DNA of 64,000 nucleotides from Pseudomonas frederiksbergensis (GCF_900105495.1 NZ_FNTF01000002.1:1153501-1217500), one strand, 5' to 3'; counted from the first letter of the stretch, positions 15,193-24,494 are shown. The notes: a model not told the origin generated them from the letters alone. Made by a program: numbers and translations.

Positions 15193-16549
15193 GTCGGGTT
15201 TAAAGAATTCGATCGGCCGTTATTTCAAAGGCTCCGATTCGCTGCATGGCCAGCCACTTCCCGAGGTCAACAAAGCGCTGATCGAAGACGCACCGCGTGT
15301 AGTGCGGCTGACCATCTGGGCGATCATTGGCTTCTTCGTGTTCCTGTTGCTCTGGGCCAACTTCGCCGTGGTCGACGAAGTCACCAAGGGCGATGGCAAG
15401 GCGATTCCCTCGTCCAAGATCCAGAAAATCCAGAACCTGGAGGGCGGTATCGTCTCCGAGTTGTTCGTGACCGAAGGGCAGATCGTTGAAGCCGGCGCGC
15501 CGCTGATTCGCCTGGACGACACGCGATTCGCCTCCAACGTCGGCGAAACCGAGGCCGATCGATTGTCCATGCTGCTGCGAGTCGAACGCTTGAGCGCGGA
15601 AGTCGATGACCGCCCGCTGAACTTCCCGGCGGATGTGCTCAAGGCCGTCCCCGGTCAGGCAGCCAGCGAGGAGTCGCTGTACATCAGTCGCCGCCAGCAG
15701 TTGCACGATGAAATTGGCGGTTTGGAGGAGCAGTTGATCCAGCGTCAGCAAGAGCTGCGCGAGTTCACTTCCAAGCAGTCGCAGTACCGCAACGGTCTTG
15801 CGCTGCAGCGTCAGGAAATCAACATGTCCGAGCCGTTGGTGGCCCAGGGCGCGGTATCGCCGGTTGAAGTGCTGCGACTCAAGCGCGCCGAGGTTGAAAC
15901 CCGCGGGCAACTGGACGCGACCACCCTGGCCATTCCTCGCGCCCAATCGGCGATCAAGGAAGTGCAGCGCAAAATCGACGAGACTCGTGGCAAATTCCGC
16001 AGCGAAGCACTGACTCAACTCAATGAAGCGCGCACGGATCTGAACAAGGCCCAGGCCACCGGCAAGGCGCTGGAAGACCGGGTCAGCCGGACGCTGGTCA
16101 CCTCGCCGGTGCGCGGCATCGTCAACAAATTGCTGGTCAACACCATCGGCGGCGTGATCCAGCCGGGCAGCGACCTGGTGGAAATCGTGCCGCTGGACGA
16201 CACCTTGCTGGTGGAAGCGAAAGTACGTCCGCAAGACATCGCCTTCCTGCATCCGGGGCAGGAAGCGACGGTGAAGTTCACGGCGTATGACTACACCATT
16301 TACGGTGGGCTGAAGGCTAGGCTTGAGCAGATCGGTGCTGACACCATCACCGACGAAGACAAGAAAAACACCTACTACATCATCAAGCTGCGCACTGACC
16401 GCAGCCATTTGGGCACGGATGAAAAGCCGCTGCTGATCATCCCGGGGATGGTGGCTTCGGTGGACATCATTACTGGCAAGAAGACTGTGCTCAGCTACCT
16501 GCTCAAGCCGATTATTCGTGCGCGAGCCGAGGCGTTGCACGAGCGGTAA
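15182..16549 (+). CDS. lapC: HlyD-family membrane fusion protein for LapA secretion
   Basis: This 455-residue periplasmic adaptor should connect LapB to LapE. One transmembrane helix (about residues 41-61) is followed by a biotinyl/lipoyl-like strand region (GDGKAIPSSKIQKIQNLEGG). A long coiled-coil hairpin (about 110-290) and a beta-barrel ending near the C-terminus come next. The GTG start at 15182 lies inside the end of lapB, an 11-bp overlap typical of coupled T1SS genes. It is the last gene of the lapEBC operon; a weak hairpin with a T run follows its stop. Confidence 0.94.
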   Translation: MLLKSGLKNSIGRYFKGSDSLHGQPLPEVNKALIEDAPRVVRLTIWAIIGFFVFLLLWANFAVVDEVTKGDGKAIPSSKIQKIQNLEGGIVSELFVTEGQIVEAGAPLIRLDDTRFASNVGETEADRLSMLLRVERLSAEVDDRPLNFPADVLKAVPGQAASEESLYISRRQQLHDEIGGLEEQLIQRQQELREFTSKQSQYRNGLALQRQEINMSEPLVAQGAVSPVEVLRLKRAEVETRGQLDATTLAIPRAQSAIKEVQRKIDETRGKFRSEALTQLNEARTDLNKAQATGKALEDRVSRTLVTSPVRGIVNKLLVNTIGGVIQPGSDLVEIVPLDDTLLVEAKVRPQDIAFLHPGQEATVKFTAYDYTIYGGLKARLEQIGADTITDEDKKNTYYIIKLRTDRSHLGTDEKPLLIIPGMVASVDIITGKKTVLSYLLKPIIRARAEALHER

Positions 16550-16559
16550 TTTCTGTCTG

Positions 16560-16577
16560 GGGCTGGCGGCCCTTTTT
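16560..16577 (+). terminator. Weak terminator-like hairpin after lapC
   Basis: GGGC / GCCC form a 4-bp stem with a five-base loop, followed directly by TTTTT, about 10 bp after the lapC stop. The stem is short, so termination may be partial. Confidence 0.35.
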
Positions 16578-16641
16578 CGTGAGCAGGCGGCGTCAAATGA
16601 CGTCGTTTGTCAAAAAGTCATATCCCTTTTCGACTTGCCAA

Positions 16642-16655
16642 TTGATTTGAATCAA
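16642..16655. promoter_or_regulatory. ANR/FNR-type box upstream of the DosP-like gene
   Basis: TTGATTTGAATCAA is a perfect match to the ANR/FNR consensus TTGAT-N4-ATCAA. It lies in the 396-bp gap between lapC and the PAS-GGDEF-EAL gene, about 290 bp before that gene's start. If it acts as a class II site, transcription would start near 16690 and leave a leader of about 250 nt. The rest of the gap (16550-16945) holds no gene I can support. Confidence 0.65.
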
Positions 16656-16945
16656 GCATGCAAGGGTGCAGTAGCGGCATATTGATATCGGCATAAGACC
16701 GATACTTCTACTAATAAAGAGACATGCCGCATGCCGCATGCAGATACTTCAAATGTCTTCGCAAAGTCCTGCTGCACGCTTCAACCTTTTTCGCGTGCCG
16801 TTGCGATTTCATTCAGCCAGTTATTGACCCCTCATTTCGATCAACTCGACCGCATACGGAAATCGGCTGGGTTTGCCTCGCCGAGCGCCTGATATTTGGG
16901 AAGGATCCCAGCCCCTCATCGCTTCCTATTCAGTAGATCACCGCC

Positions 16946-19492
16946 ATGTCGAACCGTAAGGATCTCTCGCAAGTCTTCATCCAGACTCTGGAGCAAAGCG
17001 TTGACAGTGTCGTGGTCATCGACAGTCAAAACAGGATCATTCTGTTTAATGAGGCCTCGGAAAAACTCTGGGGATACGGCCGTGACGAGGTCTTGGGCCG
17101 AAATGTCGAGCAACTGGTCCCGAAACTGATTCGACCCCTGCACGACAGTTATATCGAAGCGAACCGCCGTACCGGCATCAACAAAATCGTCGGCACCAGT
17201 CGCGATGTGCTGATCGAGTGCAAGGACGGCTCCCGGCGATGGGGGTCAATGTCCATTTCCAGGATCGACACTCAGGGGCAGATCCTCTACGCCGCATTTA
17301 TCAAAGACATTACCCGGCAACATGAAGAGCAGCGTCGGTTGTACCTGTTGTCATTGGTGGTCGATACCACCGAGAACGCGATCATCATCACTGACGCGTC
17401 AGGGGCGATCATTTACGTCAATGACGGCTTCACGCAAATGTTCGGTTACATCGCGCAAGACGTTGTCGGCAAGACGCCAATCGAAGTATTGGCGCCCTAC
17501 TTCACGCCTTCGCGCATCGCAGCGATCCGCCATCAGCTCGTCAAGAATGATGCTTATCATGGGCAGGAATTCGGTTATGACCGAGGTGGCCAACGCGTGT
17601 GGTGTAACGTCACCACCTACCCGGTTCACGACCCTCACGGGCACCTGACCAATACCGTGAGTGTGATGATCGATGTGACCCACACACGGATGCATGAAGT
17701 GCTGCGCCATAAAATGTTGGAAGCGATGGTTCGTGAAGAGTCGCTGGTAACGTTGATGAACCTGGCGTGTGTGGAAGTGCAGCGAATTGCACCGGAAGTG
17801 ATTGCGACGGTATTGCGGGTCGATGGGCAGGGGTTGCTGCATACGTTGGCGGCCCCTGGTCTTCCGCCCGCTTACTCCAAGGCGCTGGATGGGACGGCAA
17901 TCGGGCCCGAGTCCGGTTCTTGCGGGGCAGCGGCGTTCAGTGGCGAATCGGTCATGGTCAGCGACATCGCTTCTCACCCGTTCTGGGAGCAATACCGTGA
18001 TCTGGCGCTGCCACTCGGTTTGAAGGCCTGTTGGTCAACGCCGATAAAATCCAGCGACGGACGAGTATTGGGCACGTTCGCGTTCTATTACCGCGACGCG
18101 CGCGAGCCGAGCCCACTTCACTATTTGCTGGTCGATGCGTGCATCCATTTGTGCGCCCTGGCGTTGGAGCGTGAGGAGTCGCGCCTGCACATACGCCAAT
18201 TGGCGTTCTATGACGACCTGACGGGGTTGGCCAATCGCAACTTGTTGCATGCCCGGGCCGAACAGGCCATTGCTCAAGCTTCGCGGCATCAATCGAGCCT
18301 GGCTGTGGTGTTTATCGATCTGGATCGATTCAAGCAGGTCAACGACTCCCTTGGACACCCCGCCGGGGATGAGTTCTTGCGCGTCATTGCTCATCGATTG
18401 TCCGAACGTCGGCGGGAAAGCGATATTGTCAGCCGGCTATCAGGTGATGAGTTCGTTCTGGTCCTGCCGCAGTGCACGTTGGTGCATGCCACCGACTTGA
18501 TAGAACAGATGAGAGGGCAACTGAGCGCTCCGTGCCAGATCTCAGGCGTGACCCTTAAGCCTTCGGTGAGTATCGGCGTCAGTATGTTTCCAGATGACGG
18601 TCGTACGATGGAGGTGTTGCTGCATCGTGCCGATATGGCAATGTATCAAGCCAAGACCAGCGGCCGCGGGCGTGTCTGTTTTTTCAGTGACGGATTGGAT
18701 CAACTGGCCCAAGGACGTTTGCGTCTAGAGGCCGCTTTACGTGAAGCCATTGATGGCGAAGCCCTGCATTTGGTTTATCAGCCGCAGATTGACCTTGGCG
18801 GATCCGAGCTCTATGGCATTGAGGCCCTTGCGCGATGGACTCATCCTCAATTAGGGGAAGTCTCGCCTACGTGTTTTATTCCGCTGGCGGAAGAATGCGG
18901 CTTGATCGGTGAGTTCGGCTTATGGGCATTGCGTGAGGCCTGCCGCCAATTGGCGACTTGGCGGCAGCAAGGGCTGCGGGTTCCGACCGTGTCGGTGAAC
19001 ATGTCGCCGACCAATTTCCATAATCGCAATCTGTCGAACATCATCGCCAGGACACTTGAGCAACATGGTTTGCAGGCAAAGGACCTGACGCTGGAGATTA
19101 CCGAAAGTGTTCTGATGGACACCAACCCCGATACCCTGACCACGATTGAAGAGGTGCATGCGCTGGGCATCAGCCTGGCGATGGATGATTTCGGCACGGG
19201 TTATTCCAGCCTGAGTTACTTGCGGCGTATGCCGATCCAGGAACTTAAGCTTGATCGTAGTTTTGTGCATGATCTGGAAAGCGACGCAACCAGTCAGGCA
19301 CTGAGCGAGGCCGTCATTCGCATCGGCGAAAGTTTGCAATTAAGAGTCGTGGCCGAGGGGATCGAGACATTGGAACAACAGCGCATTCTGCAAAATCAGG
19401 GTTACCGGATCGCGCAAGGATTCCTGATCTCCAGACCCTTGGCGGCGGAGGATTTGGGTTGTTGGCTGGAAAAACGCTATGCATTCGTCTGA
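16946..19492 (+). CDS. DosP-like PAS-PAS-GAF-GGDEF-EAL c-di-GMP phosphodiesterase, probable haem oxygen sensor
   Basis: This 848-residue protein has the domain order and length of E. coli DosP: PAS1 (about 10-125), PAS2 (130-250), a GAF-like region (265-410), GGDEF (420-580) and EAL (600-840). In PAS1 the RPLH segment (H66) aligns with the haem-ligating histidine of DosP, and R86 with its distal arginine. The distal methionine position is threonine (T84), as in other direct oxygen sensors. The cyclase motif is SGDEF (499-503), so cyclase activity is doubtful. The EAL site looks intact: E626-A-L, LEITES, MDDFGTGYSS, KLDRSF and AEGIET. Predicted role: hydrolysis of c-di-GMP under oxygen control, which would favour LapA release. 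There is no signal peptide, so it is cytoplasmic. Confidence 0.85.
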   Translation: MSNRKDLSQVFIQTLEQSVDSVVVIDSQNRIILFNEASEKLWGYGRDEVLGRNVEQLVPKLIRPLHDSYIEANRRTGINKIVGTSRDVLIECKDGSRRWGSMSISRIDTQGQILYAAFIKDITRQHEEQRRLYLLSLVVDTTENAIIITDASGAIIYVNDGFTQMFGYIAQDVVGKTPIEVLAPYFTPSRIAAIRHQLVKNDAYHGQEFGYDRGGQRVWCNVTTYPVHDPHGHLTNTVSVMIDVTHTRMHEVLRHKMLEAMVREESLVTLMNLACVEVQRIAPEVIATVLRVDGQGLLHTLAAPGLPPAYSKALDGTAIGPESGSCGAAAFSGESVMVSDIASHPFWEQYRDLALPLGLKACWSTPIKSSDGRVLGTFAFYYRDAREPSPLHYLLVDACIHLCALALEREESRLHIRQLAFYDDLTGLANRNLLHARAEQAIAQASRHQSSLAVVFIDLDRFKQVNDSLGHPAGDEFLRVIAHRLSERRRESDIVSRLSGDEFVLVLPQCTLVHATDLIEQMRGQLSAPCQISGVTLKPSVSIGVSMFPDDGRTMEVLLHRADMAMYQAKTSGRGRVCFFSDGLDQLAQGRLRLEAALREAIDGEALHLVYQPQIDLGGSELYGIEALARWTHPQLGEVSPTCFIPLAEECGLIGEFGLWALREACRQLATWRQQGLRVPTVSVNMSPTNFHNRNLSNIIARTLEQHGLQAKDLTLEITESVLMDTNPDTLTTIEEVHALGISLAMDDFGTGYSSLSYLRRMPIQELKLDRSFVHDLESDATSQALSEAVIRIGESLQLRVVAEGIETLEQQRILQNQGYRIAQGFLISRPLAAEDLGCWLEKRYAFV

Positions 19493-19678
19493 GTGCGCCA
19501 AAAGCCATATCGTTATTCGCTAACGGTATTTAAATTTCAGTTCTTATATCTATAAAGTCATTCTCCTGCGTACCTGCCGACCAATCGGCGCGCCGCACGA
19601 CACGAACCAACACGGGCCCTCCGTGAGTTTCTTGATCGACGCGCGCGCCCTTGAGCGTGCCGTGCGTGGGAGTGATTT
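19493..19678. promoter_or_regulatory. Promoter region of the sulfonate-type operon
   Basis: This 186-bp gap contains an AT-rich stretch (about 19526-19562) and a small inverted repeat CGTTA-TTCGC-TAACG at 19511-19525. Both would suit a LysR-type regulator such as CysB or the local LysR protein, but I see no diagnostic consensus. Confidence 0.35.
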
Positions 19679-20575
19679 ATGTCTGCAGCAACGGCTTTCC
19701 CAAGCGCCGCGAACATCGCGCCGCAAACCTTCGACATCCGCCCGTTCAGTGGCGCCGTCGGTGCCGAAATCATCGGCCTCGACCTGTCCCGCCCGATCAA
19801 TGATCAGGACTTCGCCCGCATCCACCGCGCGCACCTGGATCATCACGTCGTGGTGTTCCGCGACCAGCGCATTACCCCCGAGCAACACATTGCCTTTAGC
19901 CGCCGTTTCGGTGTGTTGCAGATCCACGTGCTCAAGCAATTCCTGCTGGCCGGGCACCCGGAAATCCTCATCGTTTCCAACATCATCGAGAACGGCCAAT
20001 CCATCGGCCTCGGTGACGCCGGCAAGTTCTGGCATTCCGACCTGTCCTATAAAGAACTGCCAAGCCTGGGTTCGATGCTGCACGCCCAGGAGCTGCCGTC
20101 CGAGGGCGGCGACACGCTGTTCGCCGACATGCACAAAGCCTGGGACAACCTGCCCGAAGCGTTGCGCAAAGCTGTCGAAGGTCGCTCGGCCGCGCACTCC
20201 TACACGGCGCGTTACAGCGAGACCAAATTCGAAGGCAACTGGCGCCCGACGCTGACGCCCGAGCAACTGGCTCAGGTGGCTGAAGTGGTCCACCCGATTG
20301 TTCGCACTCACCCGGAAAACGGTCGCAAGGCGTTGTTCGTCAGCGAGGGTTTCACCACGCGCATCGTTGGTTTGCCGGAAGACGAGAGCAAGCAATTGCT
20401 TGATGAGCTCTACGCCCACAGCGTGCTGCCGCAAAACATCTACCGCCATCAATGGCAGGCCCACGACCTGGTGTTCTGGGACAACCGTTCGCTGATTCAT
20501 CTCGCCGCCGGATGCCCAAGCTACCTGCGCCGCAAGTTGTATCGCACCACCATCCAGGGCGACGCGCCTTTCTGA
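19679..20575 (+). CDS. TauD/TfdA-family 2-oxoglutarate-dependent dioxygenase
   Basis: This 298-residue non-haem Fe(II)/2-oxoglutarate dioxygenase is similar to taurine dioxygenase. The iron-binding facial triad is visible: H119-S-D121 (in FWHSDLSYKE) and H274 (in NRSLIHLAAG). The downstream R-R-K-L-Y-R-T-T segment supplies the 2-oxoglutarate-binding arginine. The ATG has a GGGAG ribosome site 8 nt upstream. Three ABC-importer genes follow within 21 bp of one another, the layout of tau/ssu-like sulfur-scavenging operons, so it probably oxidises an imported sulfonate or sulfate ester and releases sulfite or sulfate. The exact substrate is unknown, so no gene symbol is given. Confidence 0.88.
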   Translation: MSAATAFPSAANIAPQTFDIRPFSGAVGAEIIGLDLSRPINDQDFARIHRAHLDHHVVVFRDQRITPEQHIAFSRRFGVLQIHVLKQFLLAGHPEILIVSNIIENGQSIGLGDAGKFWHSDLSYKELPSLGSMLHAQELPSEGGDTLFADMHKAWDNLPEALRKAVEGRSAAHSYTARYSETKFEGNWRPTLTPEQLAQVAEVVHPIVRTHPENGRKALFVSEGFTTRIVGLPEDESKQLLDELYAHSVLPQNIYRHQWQAHDLVFWDNRSLIHLAAGCPSYLRRKLYRTTIQGDAPF

Positions 20576-20593
20576 TTTGTCGGAGAAACTCTC

Positions 20594-21619
20594 ATGTCCA
20601 AACGTCTTCCATTTGCACCATTGGCTGCGGCCATCGGCCTGGGTTTCAGCCTGATCACCGGCAGCCTGGTGGCGCCGACCGTGGCCCATGCTGAAGGTGA
20701 AATCCGCATCGCCGAGCAGTTCGGCATTGTTTATCTGTTGCTCAATGTGGTGCGCGACCAGAACCTGATCGAGAAGTACGGCAAGCAGGAAGGCATCGAC
20801 ATCAAGGTCGACTGGACCCAACTCTCCGGCGGTGCGGCGGTCAACGATGCGTTGCTCTCCGGTTCCATTGATATTGCCGGTGCGGGCGTCGGTCCGCTGC
20901 TGACCATCTGGGACCGCACCCACGGCAAGCAAAACGTCAAAGCCGTCGCCTCCCTCGGCAACTTCCCGTACTACCTGGTGAGCAACAACCCCAAGGTCAA
21001 AACCATCGCCGACTTCACCGAGAAGGACCGCATCGCGGTGCCGGCGGTCGGCGTGTCGGTGCAGTCGCGCATCCTGCAATACGCGGCTGCCAAACAGTGG
21101 GGCGACAAGGAATTCAACCGCCTCGACAAGTACACCATCGCCGTTCCGCACCCCGACGCCACGGCGGCGCTGATTGCCGGCGGCACCGAGTTGACCGGGC
21201 ACTTTTCCAACCCGCCGTTCCAGGATCAGGAACTGGCCAACCCTAACGTCCACGTTGTGCTCAATTCCAATGACGTGCTCGGTCCGAACTCGCCGACGGT
21301 GTTGTTCGCTACCGAGAAATTCCGCGACGAGAACCCGAAAACCTATAAGGCGTTCGTCCAGGCACTGACCGAGGCGGCCGAGTTCGCCCAGAACGATAAA
21401 GGCGCGGCGGCGGACACGTACATCCGCGTCACCAAGGCGAAAATCGACCGCGCTGCGCTGCTGAAAATCATCGATAACCCGCAGTTCGAATTCAGCGTCA
21501 CGCCGAAAAATACTTACCCGCTGGCCGAATTCCTTTATCGCGTTGGCGCGATCAAAAACAAACCGGATTCGTGGAAGGACTACTTCTTCCAGGACGCCAA
21601 ACCGCTGCAAGGGAGCTGA
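20594..21619 (+). CDS. ABC transporter substrate-binding protein (SsuA/NMT1-like)
   Basis: This 341-residue periplasmic binding protein has a clear signal peptide ending near residue 33 (...GSLVAPTVAHA|EGE). The mature part follows the NMT1/SsuA pattern: EIRIAEQFGIVYLLLNVVRD, then GGAAVNDALLSGSIDIAGAG and an FPYYLVSNN segment at the lobe hinge. It begins 18 bp after the dioxygenase stop and is followed 5 bp later by the ATPase gene. The substrate is probably an alkyl or aryl sulfonate, by family and by the dioxygenase neighbour; nitrate or pyrimidine-precursor binding proteins share the fold. Confidence 0.88.
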   Translation: MSKRLPFAPLAAAIGLGFSLITGSLVAPTVAHAEGEIRIAEQFGIVYLLLNVVRDQNLIEKYGKQEGIDIKVDWTQLSGGAAVNDALLSGSIDIAGAGVGPLLTIWDRTHGKQNVKAVASLGNFPYYLVSNNPKVKTIADFTEKDRIAVPAVGVSVQSRILQYAAAKQWGDKEFNRLDKYTIAVPHPDATAALIAGGTELTGHFSNPPFQDQELANPNVHVVLNSNDVLGPNSPTVLFATEKFRDENPKTYKAFVQALTEAAEFAQNDKGAAADTYIRVTKAKIDRAALLKIIDNPQFEFSVTPKNTYPLAEFLYRVGAIKNKPDSWKDYFFQDAKPLQGS

Positions 21620-21624
21620 CCGAG

Positions 21625-22485
21625 ATGAACGCCCCTTTGCAAGGCCACACGGTCAGCAAACCGATCGCGCCAGCCCAAGCGCTGCTGTCGGTCGACAACG
21701 TCAGCCTCGAATACCGCACGCCTCAGCGGGTGGTTCGAGCGACCCATCAGGTCAGTTTTGAAATCGATCCGGCAGACCGCTTTGTACTGCTCGGGCCGTC
21801 CGGTTGCGGCAAATCAACGTTGCTCAAGGCGGTCGCCGGGTTCATCCAGCCCTGTGAAGGGGAAATACGTCTTCAGGGGCAAACCGTTCATGCCCCGGGG
21901 CCGGACCGGATCGTGGTGTTCCAGGAGTTCGATCAACTGCCGCCGTGGAAAACCGTCAAACAGAACGTGATGTTTCCGCTGCTTGCCTCGAAAACCCTCA
22001 AGCGCAAAGAGGCCGAGGAGCGGGCGCTGCACTATCTGGACAAGGTCGGTCTGGCGGCGTTTGCCGATGCCTATCCGCATACGTTGTCCGGCGGCATGAA
22101 AGCGCGGGTGGCGATTGCTCGTGCACTGGCCATGCAGCCGAAAATCCTCTTGATGGACGAACCCTTTGCCGCCCTCGATGCACTGACCCGCCGCAAGATG
22201 CAGGAAGAATTGCTGCTGCTCTGGGAAGAAGTGCGCTTCACGCTGCTGTTCGTCACGCACTCCATCGAAGAAGCGTTGGTGGTGGGCAATCGAATCCTGC
22301 TGCTATCGCCGCATCCGGGACGGGTGCGGGCGGAAGTCCACAGCCATCAATACGACTTGCACAGCCTTGGCGGCGTGGCCTTTCAGGAGTCGGCGCGACG
22401 TATTCATCGGTTGTTGTTCGATGAAGGTCAGTCCCCGCAAACCGTGCGTGAGCTGGATTTCTCCGACATCCGCATCGCTTATTGA
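21625..22485 (+). CDS. ABC transporter ATP-binding protein (SsuB/TauB-like)
   Basis: This is a cytoplasmic ATPase of 286 residues with Walker A GPSGCGKST (from residue 57), signature LSGGMKARVAIARAL, Walker B ILLMDEP and the switch histidine in FVTHSIEEAL. The D-loop region FAALDALTRRKMQ is typical of nitrate/sulfonate importers. I start at ATG 21625, just 5 bp after the binding-protein stop and downstream of GGGAG. An earlier in-frame ATG at 21571 lies inside the previous gene. It should pair with the permease that follows. Confidence 0.9.
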   Translation: MNAPLQGHTVSKPIAPAQALLSVDNVSLEYRTPQRVVRATHQVSFEIDPADRFVLLGPSGCGKSTLLKAVAGFIQPCEGEIRLQGQTVHAPGPDRIVVFQEFDQLPPWKTVKQNVMFPLLASKTLKRKEAEERALHYLDKVGLAAFADAYPHTLSGGMKARVAIARALAMQPKILLMDEPFAALDALTRRKMQEELLLLWEEVRFTLLFVTHSIEEALVVGNRILLLSPHPGRVRAEVHSHQYDLHSLGGVAFQESARRIHRLLFDEGQSPQTVRELDFSDIRIAY

Positions 22486-22505
22486 GCCATTGAGAGGAGT
22501 GCCCG

Positions 22506-23372
22506 ATGAGCCTTTTATCATCCCCGCGTGAAGAATTTGAAACGGTGTTGCAGCCGCTGACGAGCGTGCCGCTGGAGCGTGAATTGCCGCTCGCTCAGCG
22601 TCTGTGGCAACAATGCTGGTTACGCAAAAGCCTGATCCTGATTTTGCTCGCGGTCCTGTGGGAGGTGGTTGCCCGCGTTCAGGACAACGACCTGCTGCTG
22701 CCAAGTTTTCTGCAAACCGCGAGCGCGCTGTACGACGGTTTGCTCAGCGGCGAGTTGCTGGGCAAGGTGTGGATTTCGCTGGTGGTGTTGCTCAAGGGTT
22801 ACCTGATCGGCATTGTCCTGGCATTTGCCCTGACTACCCTGGCGGTGTCGACGCAGTTCGGCCGCGACCTGTTGAGTACGTTGACCTCGATGTTCAACCC
22901 GCTGCCGGCGATTGCTCTGTTGCCGCTGGCGTTGCTGTGGTTCGGCCTGGGGCAGAACAGTCTGATTTTCGTGTTGGTGCATTCGGTGCTCTGGGCGCTG
23001 GCGTTGAACACTTATGCCGGGTTCCTCGGTGTCTCGGAAACCCTGCGCATGGCCGGACGCAATTATGGCCTCAAAGGCATGCGTTTCGTGCTGTTCATCC
23101 TGATCCCGGCAGCATTACCGTCGATTCTTGCTGGGCTGAAAATCGGTTGGGCGTTCGCCTGGCGCACGTTGATCGCGGCTGAGTTGGTGTTTGGTGCAAC
23201 CAGTGGCAAGGGTGGTTTGGGCTGGTACATCTTCCAGAACCGTAATGAGCTGTACACCGACAAGGTGTTTGCCGGGTTGGCGGTGGTGATCCTGATCGGC
23301 TTGTTGGTGGAAAATCTGGTGTTCAGCACTCTGGAACGGGTGACGGTGAAGCGGTGGGGGATGCAGCGGTAA
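22506..23372 (+). CDS. ABC transporter permease (SsuC/TauC-like)
   Basis: This 288-residue inner-membrane permease has about six hydrophobic helices. The first follows WLRKSLILILLAVLWEVVARV-like sequence near residue 40. The EAA-type cytoplasmic loop is visible near residues 180-200 (ETLRMAGRNYGLKGMRFVLFILIPAALP). A strong GAGGAG ribosome site sits 8 nt before the ATG. It closes the four-gene dioxygenase-importer operon; a REP pair follows. Confidence 0.9.
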   Translation: MSLLSSPREEFETVLQPLTSVPLERELPLAQRLWQQCWLRKSLILILLAVLWEVVARVQDNDLLLPSFLQTASALYDGLLSGELLGKVWISLVVLLKGYLIGIVLAFALTTLAVSTQFGRDLLSTLTSMFNPLPAIALLPLALLWFGLGQNSLIFVLVHSVLWALALNTYAGFLGVSETLRMAGRNYGLKGMRFVLFILIPAALPSILAGLKIGWAFAWRTLIAAELVFGATSGKGGLGWYIFQNRNELYTDKVFAGLAVVILIGLLVENLVFSTLERVTVKRWGMQR

Positions 23373-23395
23373 GATTTGTGGTGACAGGTCTGACG

Positions 23396-23490
23396 CCATC
23401 GCGAGCAGGCTCACTCCCACAGTGATCTTCAGTGGATGCAGACCCTGTATTCGACACATAACCCTGTGGGAGTGAGCCTGCTCGCGATGG
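23396..23490. repeat. REP pair (inverted)
   Basis: Two 27-bp arms in inverted orientation (23396-23422 and 23464-23490), of the GCGAGCAGGCTCACTCCCAC type, lie between the permease and LysR genes. They can fold into a long stem. This is a common Pseudomonas extragenic palindrome. Confidence 0.9.
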
Positions 23491-23573
23491 GGCCAAGCCA
23501 GCTAACACATCAGCCAGGGGATGTTTGCTAGCATTGCGTCTGGATCAATCCAGATCAGCCATGAGTGCTCAGC

Positions 23574-24494
23574 ATGCAACTCCCGGACATGAATTTGTTG
23601 GTCGCCCTCGACGCCTTGCTCGACGAGGGCAGTGTGGTAGGCGCCGCGCGGCGGATGAACCTCAGCCCGGCGGCGATGAGCCGGACGCTGACGCGGATTC
23701 GCGAGGCCATCGGCGATCCGATCCTGGTGCGCGCCGGGCGTGGCCTGGTGCCAACGCCCAAGGCGCTGGCGTTGCGCGAGCAGGTGCGTGACGTGGTGGA
23801 GCAGGCCGCGCTGTTGTTTCGCTCGGCCGATGCGGTGGAGCTGGGCACGCTGCGCCGTCGTTTCAGTATTCGCGCCAACGACTTTTTCGTCGGCGTTTAC
23901 GGTGGAAAACTCTTCGACACCCTGGATCGTCAGGCGCCGCACTGCGAGCTGCGTTTTGTGCCGGAAGGCGACGGCGATGACGAAGCGTTGCGCGAAGGGC
24001 GGATCGACCTGAGCATCAGCAATACCCGACCGCTGACTCCGGAAGTGAAGATTCAGAACCTGTTCTCTACTCATTTCGTCGGCCTGGTTCGCGAAGACCA
24101 CCCGCTGTTCGATGAGGAGATCACAGCCGAGCGTTACGCCGGGTTTTCCCATATCAGCATGTCCCGTCGCGGCATCGCCCGAGGCCCGATCGATACCGCG
24201 CTCAATGCCTTAGGGCTGGAACGGCGGGTGGCGGTGATTGCGCCGAGTTTCCATGCGGCGATGTTTGCCTTGCCTGATTCCGATTTGATTCTGCCGGTGC
24301 CCAAGGAAGCCTTGCTGAGCGTCCAGCGCCTGGGCCTGAAGCTGCGCTCGTTTACCCTGCCGATTCCCTTGCCCACCCTAATGCTGACCCAAGCCTGGCA
24401 CCCGCGTTTCGACAAGGATCCGGCCCATCGCTGGCTGCGCGAAACCCTGAAAGCCTGTTGCGACGAAACGTGGCTGGCGGCACAACCCATTTGA
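23574..24494 (+). CDS. LysR-family transcriptional regulator
   Basis: This 306-residue regulator has an N-terminal winged helix-turn-helix at about residues 5-62 (MNLLVALDALLDEGSVVGAA, then MSRTLTRIREAIGDPILVR). A periplasmic-binding-protein-like effector domain occupies about 90-300. It is transcribed in the same direction as the importer operon and separated from it by a REP pair, so it may regulate that operon or be independent. I prefer ATG 23574 over the in-frame GTG 23565 because homologous LysR proteins begin M-Q-L-P-D-M-N-L-L; neither has a strong ribosome site. Confidence 0.88.
   Translation: MQLPDMNLLVALDALLDEGSVVGAARRMNLSPAAMSRTLTRIREAIGDPILVRAGRGLVPTPKALALREQVRDVVEQAALLFRSADAVELGTLRRRFSIRANDFFVGVYGGKLFDTLDRQAPHCELRFVPEGDGDDEALREGRIDLSISNTRPLTPEVKIQNLFSTHFVGLVREDHPLFDEEITAERYAGFSHISMSRRGIARGPIDTALNALGLERRVAVIAPSFHAAMFALPDSDLILPVPKEALLSVQRLGLKLRSFTLPIPLPTLMLTQAWHPRFDKDPAHRWLRETLKACCDETWLAAQPI

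Noticed and set aside
15200..16540. 446-residue minus-strand frame over lapC, and similar long antisense frames over lapB, tauD-like, emrA-like and gabD genes
   Set aside because: High-GC third-position bias creates long antisense frames in Pseudomonas; the sense products are recognisable families.
16724..16936. 70-residue frame before the DosP-like gene
   Set aside because: No ribosome site, unusual composition, and it lies in what should be the leader and promoter region.
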